From Bacillota bacterium (GTDB taxonomy: Bacteria > Bacillota > Clostridia > Lachnospirales > Lachnospiraceae): DNA of 64,000 nt. The notes under the pieces were generated by a model. It did not search any database. It was not told the DNA's origin and saw only the letters and a list, made by a program, of their open reading frames with translations. The number at the start of each line of letters is the position of its first letter. Positions within the stretch are counted from its first letter, which is position 1. Positions 15,470 to 25,039 of this stretch are shown here, one piece after another. A program made the position numbers and the translations under genes. The stretch spans positions 1-64,000 of the forward strand of contig JAEZUR010000093.1 of assembly GCA_023420935.1 (NCBI GenBank). Reading direction: 5' to 3'.

Positions 15470-17581
15470 ATGCCTAGAATTATTATTGATGAGAATAACA
15501 TAAATATGGTACTGGAGATAACACCAGACAATCAAGTAAAATTACTTCATTTTTCTGCACTACCATTTTGTGAAGAAGATATTATAGCAAAAACAAGAGA
15601 AGGTAGCTTTAACCTAGTTGAGGTTGATATAGCAGGAATTGATCGACCTCTTGAGCGCCATGGAACAAAATATATTATTACTGCTCCAGGATATCGTATG
15701 AAATATGTGGAACATAAAGATTACCGAAATGATATTGGAAGAAAACTTGAGATTACTACGTTTGATGAAGAAACGGGTATCAGCGTAATTAGCCATATTC
15801 AATTTTATGATGGTATTTCGGTTATTCGCTCCTACAGTGAGGTGATAAATAGAAGTACAGAAACTCAGACACTAGTGTATATTTCCTCTTTTAATTATAC
15901 AGGGATTGAAAAAGAAGGTATTTTACCTAGAGATGAAAAAATTCAGATAAAAATTCCTCACAATTCTTGGCAAAGAGAAATGGCATGGCAGACGTATACC
16001 TTGGAACAATTAGGAATTCCACAGTCTCAGCCAACCAATGATCAGCGATCCTCCAAAGCAATTGGAGTTACCAATACAGGAAATTGGTCTACAAAAGAAT
16101 ATCTGCCTATGGGATATCTAGAAAATACGGAAACGTCCACTAACTTATTCTGGCAAATAGAGCATAATGGTTCTTGGCATTGGGAGATTTCCGATCAAAC
16201 TGCTCATTTATATTTAGCACTAAGTGGGCCAACTGAAACAGAGTCTCATTGGTTTAAAAATTTAAAGCCTGGAGATAGTTTTATATCAGTACCTGTGGCA
16301 GTGGGGGTAAGTGTAGGAAACTTTGATATTGCAATGGGCCAATTAACCAAATACCGCAGAAAAATTCGTAGACCAAACAAGGATAATGAAAGTCTTGCGA
16401 TCATTTTTAATGACTATATGAACTGCTTATGGGCAGACCCAACAACAGAAAAAGAAATGCCATTAGTTGATGCAGCAGCAGAGGCAGGGTGTGAATATTT
16501 CTGCATAGATGCAGGATGGTATTCCGCTGGATTCTGGTGGGATAATGTTGGAGAATGGCAAGAATCGAAAGAGCGTTTTCCAAATGGCTTAAAGGAAGTA
16601 ACGGATTACATTCGAAGCAAGGGCTTAATTCCTGGAGTTTGGCTTGAATTAGAAGTTATGGGTATCAAGTGTCCAAAGGCTGATAAAGTACCAGAAGATT
16701 GGTTCTTTATGAGACACGGTAAGAAAGTATATGATCGTTCCCGTTATCAGTTAGATTTTCGTAACCCACAAGTCATTGATCATGCCAATGAGGTCATTGA
16801 TCGATTGGTTGCAGAATACGGGGTAGGATATATTAAAATGGATTATAATATTGAACCTGGCATTGGAACTGAAATTAATGCAGATAGTGTAGGAGATGGC
16901 TTACTTGGCCATGAGAGAGCGTATCTTGCTTGGCTTGATTCTGTATTTATGAAATATCCAGATCTAATCATTGAGAACTGCTCTAGTGGGGGACTTCGAA
17001 TTGATTATGCTATGTTGCAAAGATATTCCATACAATCTACAAGTGATCAAGAAGATTATCGTAGATACGCGACCATAGCTGCCAATTCTCCATCAGGATT
17101 GACACCAGAACAATCAGCTATCTGGTCTTACCCTTTAACCGAAGGGGATAAGGAAGAAGTTATTTTTAATATGGTAAATGCAATGCTTCTTCGAATCCAT
17201 CAAAGTGGCCATTTAGTTCATATTAATGCAGAACGAAAAGCTTTGGTGAAAGAGGCGCTTGACTATTATAAGACCATAAGAAATGATATTAAAGAGGCGT
17301 TGCCGTTTTGGCCACTTGGCCTATCCAATTTTAGTGATGGATGGGTAAGTTTAGGACTCTATACAAATGAGAAAATCTATCTTGCAGTTTGGAGAAGAAA
17401 CAGTGAATCAGATACCTGCATACTTCCAATCTTGTATACAGATAATAAAAAAGTAACGGTAAACTGTGCCTATCCAAAGGAGAAAGAATGTGATTTTGGA
17501 TGGAATGGAACAAATCAGACGTTAACTGTTCAAATGCCAAAACAGTTTAGCGCAAGATTATTTGAAATTTCACTATCATAG
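15470..17581 (+). CDS. GH36 family alpha-galactosidase-like enzyme
   Basis: The 703-residue protein has an N-terminal beta-supersandwich (1-~310) and a GH36 barrel. The barrel carries CIDAGWYSAG, PGVWLELEVMG, the nucleophile Asp458 in YIKMDYN, and the acid/base Asp526 in STSDQEDYRR. ENCSSGGLRID is the GH36 SGG motif. It differs from the classical alpha-galactosidase encoded at 50213 (which has WDMNR), so another alpha-linked sugar is possible. It has no signal peptide. It lies 31 bases before a GH26 mannanase gene, suggesting side-chain removal from galactomannan fragments. Confidence 0.85.
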   Translation: MPRIIIDENNINMVLEITPDNQVKLLHFSALPFCEEDIIAKTREGSFNLVEVDIAGIDRPLERHGTKYIITAPGYRMKYVEHKDYRNDIGRKLEITTFDEETGISVISHIQFYDGISVIRSYSEVINRSTETQTLVYISSFNYTGIEKEGILPRDEKIQIKIPHNSWQREMAWQTYTLEQLGIPQSQPTNDQRSSKAIGVTNTGNWSTKEYLPMGYLENTETSTNLFWQIEHNGSWHWEISDQTAHLYLALSGPTETESHWFKNLKPGDSFISVPVAVGVSVGNFDIAMGQLTKYRRKIRRPNKDNESLAIIFNDYMNCLWADPTTEKEMPLVDAAAEAGCEYFCIDAGWYSAGFWWDNVGEWQESKERFPNGLKEVTDYIRSKGLIPGVWLELEVMGIKCPKADKVPEDWFFMRHGKKVYDRSRYQLDFRNPQVIDHANEVIDRLVAEYGVGYIKMDYNIEPGIGTEINADSVGDGLLGHERAYLAWLDSVFMKYPDLIIENCSSGGLRIDYAMLQRYSIQSTSDQEDYRRYATIAANSPSGLTPEQSAIWSYPLTEGDKEEVIFNMVNAMLLRIHQSGHLVHINAERKALVKEALDYYKTIRNDIKEALPFWPLGLSNFSDGWVSLGLYTNEKIYLAVWRRNSESDTCILPILYTDNKKVTVNCAYPKEKECDFGWNGTNQTLTVQMPKQFSARLFEISLS

Positions 17582-17612
17582 TAATACAAGCATTGGAAAG
17601 GATTAAATTTGA

Positions 17613-18587
17613 ATGAACCAAAGAAGAAACGATGTGCCATGTAATCTAAATGCCTCTAAGGAGGTTAAGTCAGTGCTTCATTATCTAAGTGGGATATCTG
17701 GCAACGGTATTATTACTGGTCAACATACACAAACCACAGTTCAAGAAGAGCTTAAGTATATTGAAGAAGTAACTGGAAAGGTGCCTGCATTATGTGGCTT
17801 TGAGCTACTTAGTTATTCGCCTAATATTAATTATGAGAAGAGTGATGAAGTCTGTTTAAAGGAAGTGTATGAAAATAGAAACACACTGCAAAATGCTTGG
17901 GATTGGGCACTTAACCATCATGGGTTAATAACATTTACATGGCATTGGTTTTCTCCAACAGGAGGAAAAGGGAAAGCATTCTATGCGGAACACACGGAAT
18001 TTGACGCGTCGAAAGCCATACTAAGTGGAACAGAGGAAAATAAAGCATTACTTTCTGATATGGACGTCATGGCTGATATTCTAATAGAGTTTTGCAAAAA
18101 AAAGATTCCAATTCTATGGCGTCCGTTTCATGAAGCAGAAGGAGCTTGGTTTTGGTGGGGAAGTAAAGGACCAGAAGTTGCTAAGAAACTTTATCAAATC
18201 ATGTATGACAGATACACCAACTATCACCATCTGGATAACTTAATCTGGGTGTGGAATTCTCCACTTCCTGAAGGATATGTTGGGGATAACATGGTAGACA
18301 TAATATCCAGAGATTTATATCCACCGGCTCATGAACATACAGACTTTGCAAAGGAATATAAGGAATTAATTTCGATTACTCCCGAGAATAAATTAGTGGC
18401 ACTTGCAGAAATAGGAACTGTACCGAGTATTTCTATGTTGTCGGACTCTCATATTCCTTGGAGCTGGTTTATGACATGGTCCAATGAATTTGGACGAACA
18501 GAGCAATACACTACGAAAGAAGAATTAAAAAAGGCGTATAATCATCCTTATGCAATCACGTTAGACAAACTACCCAAACTATATTAA
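17613..18587 (+). CDS. GH26 beta-mannanase / mannosidase
   Basis: The 324-residue protein has the GH26 hallmarks GIITGQHTQT, LITFTWHWFSP, the acid/base in WRPFHEAEG (Glu174) and the nucleophile in ALAEIGTVP (Glu266). WFWWGSKGPE follows the acid. It lacks a signal peptide and carbohydrate-binding module, so it likely processes imported mannooligosaccharides in the cytoplasm. It shares an operon with the GH36 gene and is followed by a perfect 20-bp terminator stem. Confidence 0.9.
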   Translation: MNQRRNDVPCNLNASKEVKSVLHYLSGISGNGIITGQHTQTTVQEELKYIEEVTGKVPALCGFELLSYSPNINYEKSDEVCLKEVYENRNTLQNAWDWALNHHGLITFTWHWFSPTGGKGKAFYAEHTEFDASKAILSGTEENKALLSDMDVMADILIEFCKKKIPILWRPFHEAEGAWFWWGSKGPEVAKKLYQIMYDRYTNYHHLDNLIWVWNSPLPEGYVGDNMVDIISRDLYPPAHEHTDFAKEYKELISITPENKLVALAEIGTVPSISMLSDSHIPWSWFMTWSNEFGRTEQYTTKEELKKAYNHPYAITLDKLPKLY

Positions 18588-18600
18588 TATAACATAAAAA

Positions 18601-18658
18601 AAGGCTGGAACAACATGAAAACATTAAAATTCTTTCATGTTGTTCCAGCCTTATTTTT
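18601..18658. terminator. bidirectional terminator, 20-bp perfect stem
   Basis: AAGGCTGGAACAACATGAAA (18601-18620) pairs perfectly with the segment at 18633-18652, with T/A runs on both sides. It separates the convergent GH26 gene and the gene of unknown function. Confidence 0.92.
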
Positions 18659-18664
18659 TATATA

Positions 18665-20377
18665 TTAATGAACAATCTTAAATATAAAGTTAGTACCAGG
18701 AGCTGTAGTAAATTTAAAAATTGTTTTACCATTGCTACTTACTCCGGTTAACTCAGTATCTCGCTCTAGATCCAATAAACTAACGTTTTCTTCATTTACA
18801 ATTAGCGATGCTTCATCGTAGAAACCATTGAAGGATCGTACAATGAATGTATCATTATCATAGGTAAAGAGCGTAGTCTTTGAGACTGCATCTAATTGAA
18901 CTCTAGCATCCTTCTGGAAGGCATCTCTAATAGTGTTTAAAATAGTACGTGGATAATGGTATAGATCACCAAAATCTTCTGGAATGGTAAGTACAAAGAG
19001 ACGTCCTTTACTATATTTGGTTTTCAGTAAAATTGGGAAATTGTTATCTTCTCCTAAACCACCAATTAATTCCCATACATCATTGGTAAAGAATTCAACA
19101 TGAGGGATTAAAATACTCTTTGAAGCCTCTTCACAACCACCGTAGGAAACTCCACCGTTTGGAGAATAAGCATACTTATTAACAAGAGCTTTTCTAGGGG
19201 AATAAACTATATGAGCTAAATCATAGAATGCATCTCCCATTTTCCGGGCAAACCCTGAAGTAACAACCACATCGGCTCCATTGACTAAACTCATGTGAAT
19301 CTTTGCAATAATATTTTTATCATACGTCGCATTTTCAGTTAAGAAGATATTTTTAGCATCTTCTGGATATTGTGGATAAGGATCCAAAGGAATACCAAGC
19401 ATTCCTATATAGTTATGAAGAAAATCTTCTCCATGGCTATGATATGGTAGGTAACATGCAACTCCGGTTGGCGTTCCCAGTTGATTAAAATATTTATCAA
19501 CATCTTCAAATACCTGTCCAATGACTGGCGGAAATAGTGTAAAGGAAGCATCGTCAATTAAGGAACCTAAGCTAAACATCATAGCTTCCTTGGCTTTGGC
19601 AAATAGAGTCAAATACCCTTGTTCTGCATAGGAAGTTAAATTATAAGTACATTCATATGGATCAAACCATCCGCCAAGATTGCGATTCGGAGCAATGTGA
19701 TCCATATATCGCATAATAAAGTAGCTTAAATATTTAGGTAAGTGTTGTTGCGTATAAGCAGGGTTTCTTGTTTCTGTTCCAGTATAAATCGTATCGAAAA
19801 TATGTGGTTCATCCTCAAGATTATATCCTGCATCTTGATAATGCTCATACCAGTTGGGAAACTTTATGATTGTACTACAGTTAGGATTTACTTCTTTTGC
19901 TGTTTTAACAATTACATTTTCAGAAATATCTTTCATTAGATCAAGGCGGAATCTAGACCAAGAACGATCTCCTTTTTGTTTGATACAGTCATCACATCTA
20001 CAATTAGTGAAATAGAAATCATCCAAAATAAGCTCATCAAATACTTCTGCCGTTAAAGTGGTTACTTCTTTCAGCTTTTGAATTGTTTTGGAAGATGTGT
20101 AGCAAAATGGGCTAAACCCTCCATCTCCATTATCGGAATCATCTGTTGTAATACCTCCAGAAGTTTGGATTCCCTTGTTCTCAAAATAAGCTTTTACCTT
20201 TAAAAGATGTTCCTTTTCAATGGTCACGCCACTACGGTAGGTTTCTAGATAGACTTTTCCAACCTTAACGTTTTTTTCAATTAGTTGAAACTTTTTATCA
20301 AATTCATCAAAATCAGTAATTGATATTAAATTAAATACGGGACAATATACACTTGCATTAAAGTTTTGGTATTTCAT
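18665..20377 (-). CDS. uncharacterised protein, probable TIM-barrel carbohydrate-active enzyme
   Basis: I do not recognise this 570-residue protein. The first ~300 residues look like a (beta/alpha)8 barrel (VKVGKVYLETYRSGVTIEKE, DELILDDFYFTNCRCDDC, NCSTIIKFPNWYEHY, RNLGGWFDPYECTYN). The next part resembles a glutamine-amidotransferase-like or trimerisation domain as in GH42 enzymes (GVACYLPYHSHGED, VNGADVVVTSGFARKM, KGRLFVLTIPEDFGDLYHYP). A C-terminal beta domain follows. The Asp-Asp-Phe and CRCDDC segments could hold catalytic or metal-binding residues. There is no signal peptide. The ATG at 20377 lies 9 bases from GGAG; the ATG at 20386 abuts it. Neighbouring mannan genes suggest a sugar substrate. 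Confidence 0.6.
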   Translation of the reverse strand: MKYQNFNASVYCPVFNLISITDFDEFDKKFQLIEKNVKVGKVYLETYRSGVTIEKEHLLKVKAYFENKGIQTSGGITTDDSDNGDGGFSPFCYTSSKTIQKLKEVTTLTAEVFDELILDDFYFTNCRCDDCIKQKGDRSWSRFRLDLMKDISENVIVKTAKEVNPNCSTIIKFPNWYEHYQDAGYNLEDEPHIFDTIYTGTETRNPAYTQQHLPKYLSYFIMRYMDHIAPNRNLGGWFDPYECTYNLTSYAEQGYLTLFAKAKEAMMFSLGSLIDDASFTLFPPVIGQVFEDVDKYFNQLGTPTGVACYLPYHSHGEDFLHNYIGMLGIPLDPYPQYPEDAKNIFLTENATYDKNIIAKIHMSLVNGADVVVTSGFARKMGDAFYDLAHIVYSPRKALVNKYAYSPNGGVSYGGCEEASKSILIPHVEFFTNDVWELIGGLGEDNNFPILLKTKYSKGRLFVLTIPEDFGDLYHYPRTILNTIRDAFQKDARVQLDAVSKTTLFTYDNDTFIVRSFNGFYDEASLIVNEENVSLLDLERDTELTGVSSNGKTIFKFTTAPGTNFIFKIVH

Positions 20378-20515
20378 ATAAGACATCTCCTTTTGTTAAT
20401 TCGTTAAATTAATCATACAGAAACTTCGTTTAATCAACAATGGATTTTCTTCTCTTTGCTATGGATAATCTTGTTTTCTGTATATTTACGGCTTTCGTGA
20501 AAGGATTGGTTTTAC

Positions 20516-20546
20516 TTGAAGATAATACATAGATAGTGTATACTAT
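20516..20546 (+). promoter_or_regulatory. promoter and operator of the MarR gene
   Basis: TTGAAG (20516-20521) and TATACT (20539-20544) are 17 bp apart. The inverted repeat ATAGT-GTAT-ACTAT (20533-20546) covers the -10 box, so binding of the MarR protein here would block its own promoter. Confidence 0.6.
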
Positions 20547-20570
20547 TTATGAGAAAAGGACGGTGAGAAG

Positions 20571-21008
20571 ATGGATGCATATGGAACATTTCATGAGATA
20601 TTAGTTAAACTTTTTAATGAAATTATGGATATAGAGCATAGAGTTTTAATCACAGATGAATTTAAAGATATCTCAAATAATGATATGCATACTATTGAAG
20701 CGATTGGAGATGGAGATGCAAAAAACATGTCTACCGTTGCGAAATCACTTCGAATCACAGTCGGGACACTGACCATTGCAATCAATAATCTTGTAAAAAA
20801 GGGATATGTGAATCGTATCCGCAGTGATGAGGATAGAAGAGTTGTTTTAATATCACTGACGGAAAAAGGATTGAAAGCATTTTATCATCATGAGTCTTTT
20901 CATCAGGAAATGATAGAAGCAACCTTAAAAGGGTTAAATGAAGAGGAAACCAAGATTTTAGTAAAAGCACTATCCAATTTAAGCTCATATTTTAAACGAT
21001 ATGATTAG
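20571..21008 (+). CDS. MarR family transcriptional regulator
   Basis: The 145-residue protein has the MarR winged helix: NMSTVAKSLRITVGTLTIAINNLVKKGYVNRIRSDEDRR-type recognition helix and wing (about 52-92), flanked by dimerisation helices. It resembles FabT-like MarR regulators in the MSTVAKSLRIT segment, but no fatty-acid genes are adjacent. A palindrome overlaps its promoter, and a small acidic ORF follows 21 bases after its stop, probably in the same transcript. Confidence 0.88.
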   Translation: MDAYGTFHEILVKLFNEIMDIEHRVLITDEFKDISNNDMHTIEAIGDGDAKNMSTVAKSLRITVGTLTIAINNLVKKGYVNRIRSDEDRRVVLISLTEKGLKAFYHHESFHQEMIEATLKGLNEEETKILVKALSNLSSYFKRYD

Positions 21009-21029
21009 GGGATTATAAGGAGGGAATGT

Positions 21030-21182
21030 ATGGAACAAGATTTTTTAAAAGATGATGATCTAGCTGATTTATTTGCAGAACTTGAAGATGTTGCTGAAAG
21101 TGATCCTATAGAAGAGGATCCAGAGATGCAAGCAGCACAAAGAAGGTATATGGAGATAATTAAAAAGCATAAAGAAGAGTAA
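21030..21182 (+). CDS. small acidic protein of unknown function (50 aa)
   Basis: A 50-codon ORF starts ATG (MEQDFLKDDDLADLFAELED) six bases after a strong AGGAGG. It is followed by a clear terminator, so it is very likely translated. About a third of the residues are Asp or Glu in the first 33 residues, and the tail is basic (RRYMEIIKKHKEE), predicted helical. It is cotranscribed with the MarR gene. I recognise no family; it might be a partner or modulator of the regulator. Confidence 0.75.
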   Translation: MEQDFLKDDDLADLFAELEDVAESDPIEEDPEMQAAQRRYMEIIKKHKEE

Positions 21183-21214
21183 TATAAGTGAAGATATAGC
21201 TTAGTAATCAAGAA

Positions 21215-21240
21215 AAAGCGGTGCCATTTGGCACCGCTTT
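21215..21240. terminator. bidirectional terminator
   Basis: AAAGCGGTGCC (21215-21225) and GGCACCGCTTT (21230-21240) form a perfect 11-bp stem with a four-base loop, between the small acidic gene and the convergent pckA. Confidence 0.9.
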
Positions 21241-21249
21241 AATATGTTC

Positions 21250-22905
21250 TTATGCTAATTCAGAAACAACTTTTTCAAGTGCAGCAAGTGCATCAGCAGG
21301 AAGTTTATCAAAACCACCTTTTTCAGTATCTCTAGATTTAACAAATTCAACTCTATCTAACATTCTAGCTTTTAATTCAGCTAAGTATGATTTATCGTTC
21401 ATATCTGGAACAAATCCGTCCCAATCCATGATTTCGATATCTGAGAAGCTACCCCATTTTTTGAAAGCAGCTTTGCCTTCAACGATAGTTTCAAGAACTC
21501 CTAATGTATCTTTAGGCTGAACTTTTTTGCCCATGAAATCACCAGTGTTAATGATGTAGCAATCTACATTATTATTAGCAACTAAAGCTTTGAATTTCTC
21601 ATAGTCATTAGCAAGTGGATAAGTTCTGAATGGGTTTGCATATGGTTCAACAACTAAAGCATTAGGATCTACTCCAGGAGCAAGTCTTTCTGCAGATGAT
21701 CTCTTAGTTGCAAGAGTAGCACCCATAACTGATGCTAAAGAAGCACCTTTTAATTTTACAACTGGTGGAATTGTAGGATCTTTCATAATCCAGAAGATTG
21801 CATTAACTGGTTCTTCGATCTTATCTACTCTGTTTGGAGACCATAATTTTGATTTAACAGCACGGCCGTTACCGTTACGGATATCTTCTGTAACAATAAC
21901 TTTATGTCCATTTTCATCTATTGTAACACCACAGTTCTGAACTGTTACAAGATATTTGTTATCAGGACTTGTTAATGGGTAATCCTGAGTTTTGTCAAAG
22001 TAAGCTGGCTCTAAAGCGATAGAAGAACCATCTTCTGTTGAGATAATGAATGCATCATCGTGAAGTACAGTGATGTCATATTTTCCGCCATGAGCAGCAT
22101 GTGTGATTGTAGATTTTCCTGATCCAGAAAGTCCGAATACACCTGCAACATATGATTTACCACCTGGAAGGTTATATCTCTTCTGTCCACCGTGACATGA
22201 TGCATAACCATGTCTGTTAGCGATTGCCCAAGCAATTGTAAGAGTACCTTTTTTGTGCTCTCCAAAATATCTCATACCTAATAATGCAGCACAGTTATGT
22301 GTTGTATCAAAGAATGTTAATCCCATTTCATGATCAGGATGTGACCATTGTGGATTAGAGAAGATATAGATATCAGCTTCGCCATCGATTGGCTTAGAGT
22401 TTTTATACATTTTAACATATTCATCAGACATATACTGGAAGTTTAACATCCAAGAATATAAATCATTTTCTTCGCCTTCTGGAATAAGAAGATGAGCTTT
22501 TACCATGAAATCTTCATGTAAACCAATGTAAACTTCAGCATGATACATTAAAAGATTACGTGATTGATAAATAGCTTCTTTTACTTTTCCTTCAAGATCA
22601 GGAATATTTACTCCTGGTTCTCCAGAGATTTTACGAGCTGCAGCAGCTCTACCGCTTACATTACCATCGTTAAAAAGTAAGATTTTAGCATCAGCTTCAA
22701 GGCCGATTTCTTCTGCTCTGTAGACTGGCATATCAGTTACTACAGTTCCTGGTGAATTTTTAGCTAATTCATAAGCTTCTTTTAAAGTGTTAACTTTAAT
22801 TACGTTGTTACCATAAAAAGGAGCCTCAATAATCGCACGTGTTTGTGTGAAAATTGGATTACTAGCGCTGATTTCTTCGCGCTTAAAATAAGCTTTTGTT
22901 GACAT
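21250..22905 (-). CDS. pckA: phosphoenolpyruvate carboxykinase (ATP)
   Basis: The 551-residue protein is full length for the ATP-type enzyme. It has the kinase P-loop GLSGSGKST (about 256-265), the upstream NRHGYASCHGG metal/substrate region, VLHDDAFII, and the LWSPNRVDKIEEP and ATLATKRSSAER segments. It interconverts oxaloacetate + ATP and PEP + ADP + CO2 in the cytoplasm. In fermenting clostridia it can run either toward PEP or toward oxaloacetate. It is monocistronic, with AGGAGG before the start and its own terminator. The codon choice looks like that of a highly expressed gene. Confidence 0.97.
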   Translation of the reverse strand: MSTKAYFKREEISASNPIFTQTRAIIEAPFYGNNVIKVNTLKEAYELAKNSPGTVVTDMPVYRAEEIGLEADAKILLFNDGNVSGRAAAARKISGEPGVNIPDLEGKVKEAIYQSRNLLMYHAEVYIGLHEDFMVKAHLLIPEGEENDLYSWMLNFQYMSDEYVKMYKNSKPIDGEADIYIFSNPQWSHPDHEMGLTFFDTTHNCAALLGMRYFGEHKKGTLTIAWAIANRHGYASCHGGQKRYNLPGGKSYVAGVFGLSGSGKSTITHAAHGGKYDITVLHDDAFIISTEDGSSIALEPAYFDKTQDYPLTSPDNKYLVTVQNCGVTIDENGHKVIVTEDIRNGNGRAVKSKLWSPNRVDKIEEPVNAIFWIMKDPTIPPVVKLKGASLASVMGATLATKRSSAERLAPGVDPNALVVEPYANPFRTYPLANDYEKFKALVANNNVDCYIINTGDFMGKKVQPKDTLGVLETIVEGKAAFKKWGSFSDIEIMDWDGFVPDMNDKSYLAELKARMLDRVEFVKSRDTEKGGFDKLPADALAALEKVVSELA

Positions 22906-23115
22906 ATTTTATTTCCTCCTAAAGAATTTTATCAAAGGAACGGGTGGATTCAATTCCTTTGTATTATATAAATTGACTGACTTCTATGAGAAAAATAGAA
23001 ATTGGCCAAAATATTTACTATTATATTTAAAAAAAATTCAAAACGTTCGCCACTTTAAGTATAATTTTTTTGCATGTATATGTCAATAAAAATAAGAATA
23101 AATCTCCATTTTTTA

Positions 23116-24858
23116 TCAATTTATCCAATCATCTAACCGATTATTAATAATATCAAATTGAGCAGGTCCGATATCTAATAAAAACTTATGAAACTCTTTC
23201 AAATCAAAAGCATCACCAAGCTCTTTCTTAGCCTTATCCCTAAGAGCAACAAACTCTAAATAACCTAATGTATACTTCAGGTAATTAGCAGGTTCTTCAA
23301 TCATACTTGCTTGCAAGCGTTTTATTGCATCTTCATCAGAAATTCCATAATTCGCAAGAAATTTAGAGATATCTTTAAGGCCCCATCCGTAATAGTTAAC
23401 ACCAATATCAATTTTGGCATACATACAAAGATTCACGACCATATTATTTTCCAATAAATCGGCAACATTATCATCTAGCTTAGCAATGTGTAAGGAATAT
23501 AGTTCTGCGTAGGTTGCCCAACCTTCAGAATAACCGCTAAAGTTAAGAAGATTCCGAAGTGGTTCTGGATCCTGCTGGTTATAGTAAACTGTCTGGTATA
23601 AATGACCAGGATATCCCTCATGAGCAAGCGTAGTGAAAATATCCGACATATCATAAGAGTCTCCCCCGTTAATATAAATGCTGTTTTCAGTATAGTTATC
23701 CATTGGTGGTGTTAAATAAAAGGCAGGGCTTAAACTATCTTCTAAGGAATCATGAACGTATTTCACGTCGCAATTAACATCATCTAGTGATGGGAAATCC
23801 TTCTTTATTGCAGTAGTTAAATATGAGATAATCTCCTTAGGGTCAGTATAAGGATAAGACATAAAATCTACTTTATTAAGCGCTTCTGGATCTTTTTTAA
23901 CAATGGTAGCCATATTTAAAGCAGCTGTATTAACGGAAGCATCTAATAGGGAATTAATTTCTTCGATACTTCTAGATGAGCCGGTGGAAGAAGCAACTAA
24001 GTATTTATAATACTCTTTTCCTTTCGGATATCCACATAAGCCATTTTCATTGGTCCCAGTACCTTTCAACAGAGTTAGACCACTTATCAGTGTTTCATAA
24101 GCTGGAAGTACCTGTTCAAGTACAGCTGTTTTATTGCTCTTTTGATAAGATTTGATTTCTTCCTTTGTTAAACCAGGAAAATTAGAAACTTTATCATTAA
24201 ATACATCGATAAGATAGTTATTCTCCCGATCAGCGATAAATTCATTACACTGTGTAAGAATATCATCCACAGAAGAATCGCTCATAAATAAACCTGCTTT
24301 GGACTTTTGCTGTTCGAAAACAAGAATTTGATTAAAATAATCTGGTACACAGGAAAGGAGTTGAATATACTCATCAATGTCATCCTTACCATAAAAATTA
24401 TATTCCGCTAATAAAACAGGAAGTTGTGCTTGAATGCCTGTGGTTGGGCTGAGGCTTTCTCTATATAATAGTAAATCGGAAGAATCCATTCCCAATTCTA
24501 AAAAGGACTGTAATATATCATAAGTTAATTGTTGCTCCTTTGTTAACTTGTCATAGTTAAATTTCTTTAAAGAATAAAGATAATTTTCAGAAACAGCGAG
24601 GCTTTCCTCTAGTGACTTTAGACTATAATCTCCTAAAGTTGGTTTCATATCTTTGATACCATAATTCTCAGGTTCTGCAATGCTGTAGTTTAAAGTAATA
24701 CTATCAGTCTGAACTTCGTCTACGAATATATCATGAATAAAACTGTTAAAGGAAGTTTGTGCATTCGCTGAATTCTTCTCGTTTTTACTACAACCAAACA
24801 CAGAAACAGTCAGTATGATAAGCAAGATTAAGATGTAAGAATATTTTTTATATTTCAT
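23116..24858 (-). CDS. DUF885 family metallopeptidase-like lipoprotein
   Basis: The 580-residue protein begins MKYKKYSYILILLIILTVSV and has a lipobox ending in VFGC, so it is anchored outside the membrane as a lipoprotein. The DUF885 domain carries the zinc-type motif HEGYPGHLYQ and GYSEGWATYAE, the second ligand segment, and the C-terminal LKYTLGYLEF. It is probably a zinc carboxypeptidase/oligopeptidase of the M32-like group; substrates are unknown. The ATG at 24858 follows GGGAGG. It is transcribed alone. Confidence 0.88.
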   Translation of the reverse strand: MKYKKYSYILILLIILTVSVFGCSKNEKNSANAQTSFNSFIHDIFVDEVQTDSITLNYSIAEPENYGIKDMKPTLGDYSLKSLEESLAVSENYLYSLKKFNYDKLTKEQQLTYDILQSFLELGMDSSDLLLYRESLSPTTGIQAQLPVLLAEYNFYGKDDIDEYIQLLSCVPDYFNQILVFEQQKSKAGLFMSDSSVDDILTQCNEFIADRENNYLIDVFNDKVSNFPGLTKEEIKSYQKSNKTAVLEQVLPAYETLISGLTLLKGTGTNENGLCGYPKGKEYYKYLVASSTGSSRSIEEINSLLDASVNTAALNMATIVKKDPEALNKVDFMSYPYTDPKEIISYLTTAIKKDFPSLDDVNCDVKYVHDSLEDSLSPAFYLTPPMDNYTENSIYINGGDSYDMSDIFTTLAHEGYPGHLYQTVYYNQQDPEPLRNLLNFSGYSEGWATYAELYSLHIAKLDDNVADLLENNMVVNLCMYAKIDIGVNYYGWGLKDISKFLANYGISDEDAIKRLQASMIEEPANYLKYTLGYLEFVALRDKAKKELGDAFDLKEFHKFLLDIGPAQFDIINNRLDDWIN

Positions 24859-24992
24859 ATGGCCTCCCAAAAAGGTTTAATAAGTATGGAAAATTATTAT
24901 TCATTATTTCATTATATTACAAATAGAAAAAAAGAATTCGGATAACAATAGGGATATCATAGTACAGGAACTAGTAATTGTAAATAAGAGCC

Positions 24993-25021
24993 TTGACAAA
25001 ATTCCAATTTAAGTCTAAACT
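24993..25021 (+). promoter_or_regulatory. promoter of the metG T-box transcript
   Basis: TTGACA (24993-24998) and TAAACT (25016-25021) are separated by 17 bp, just upstream of the T-box leader. Confidence 0.7.
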
Positions 25022-25039
25022 TAGTGTACTTAATATGAA

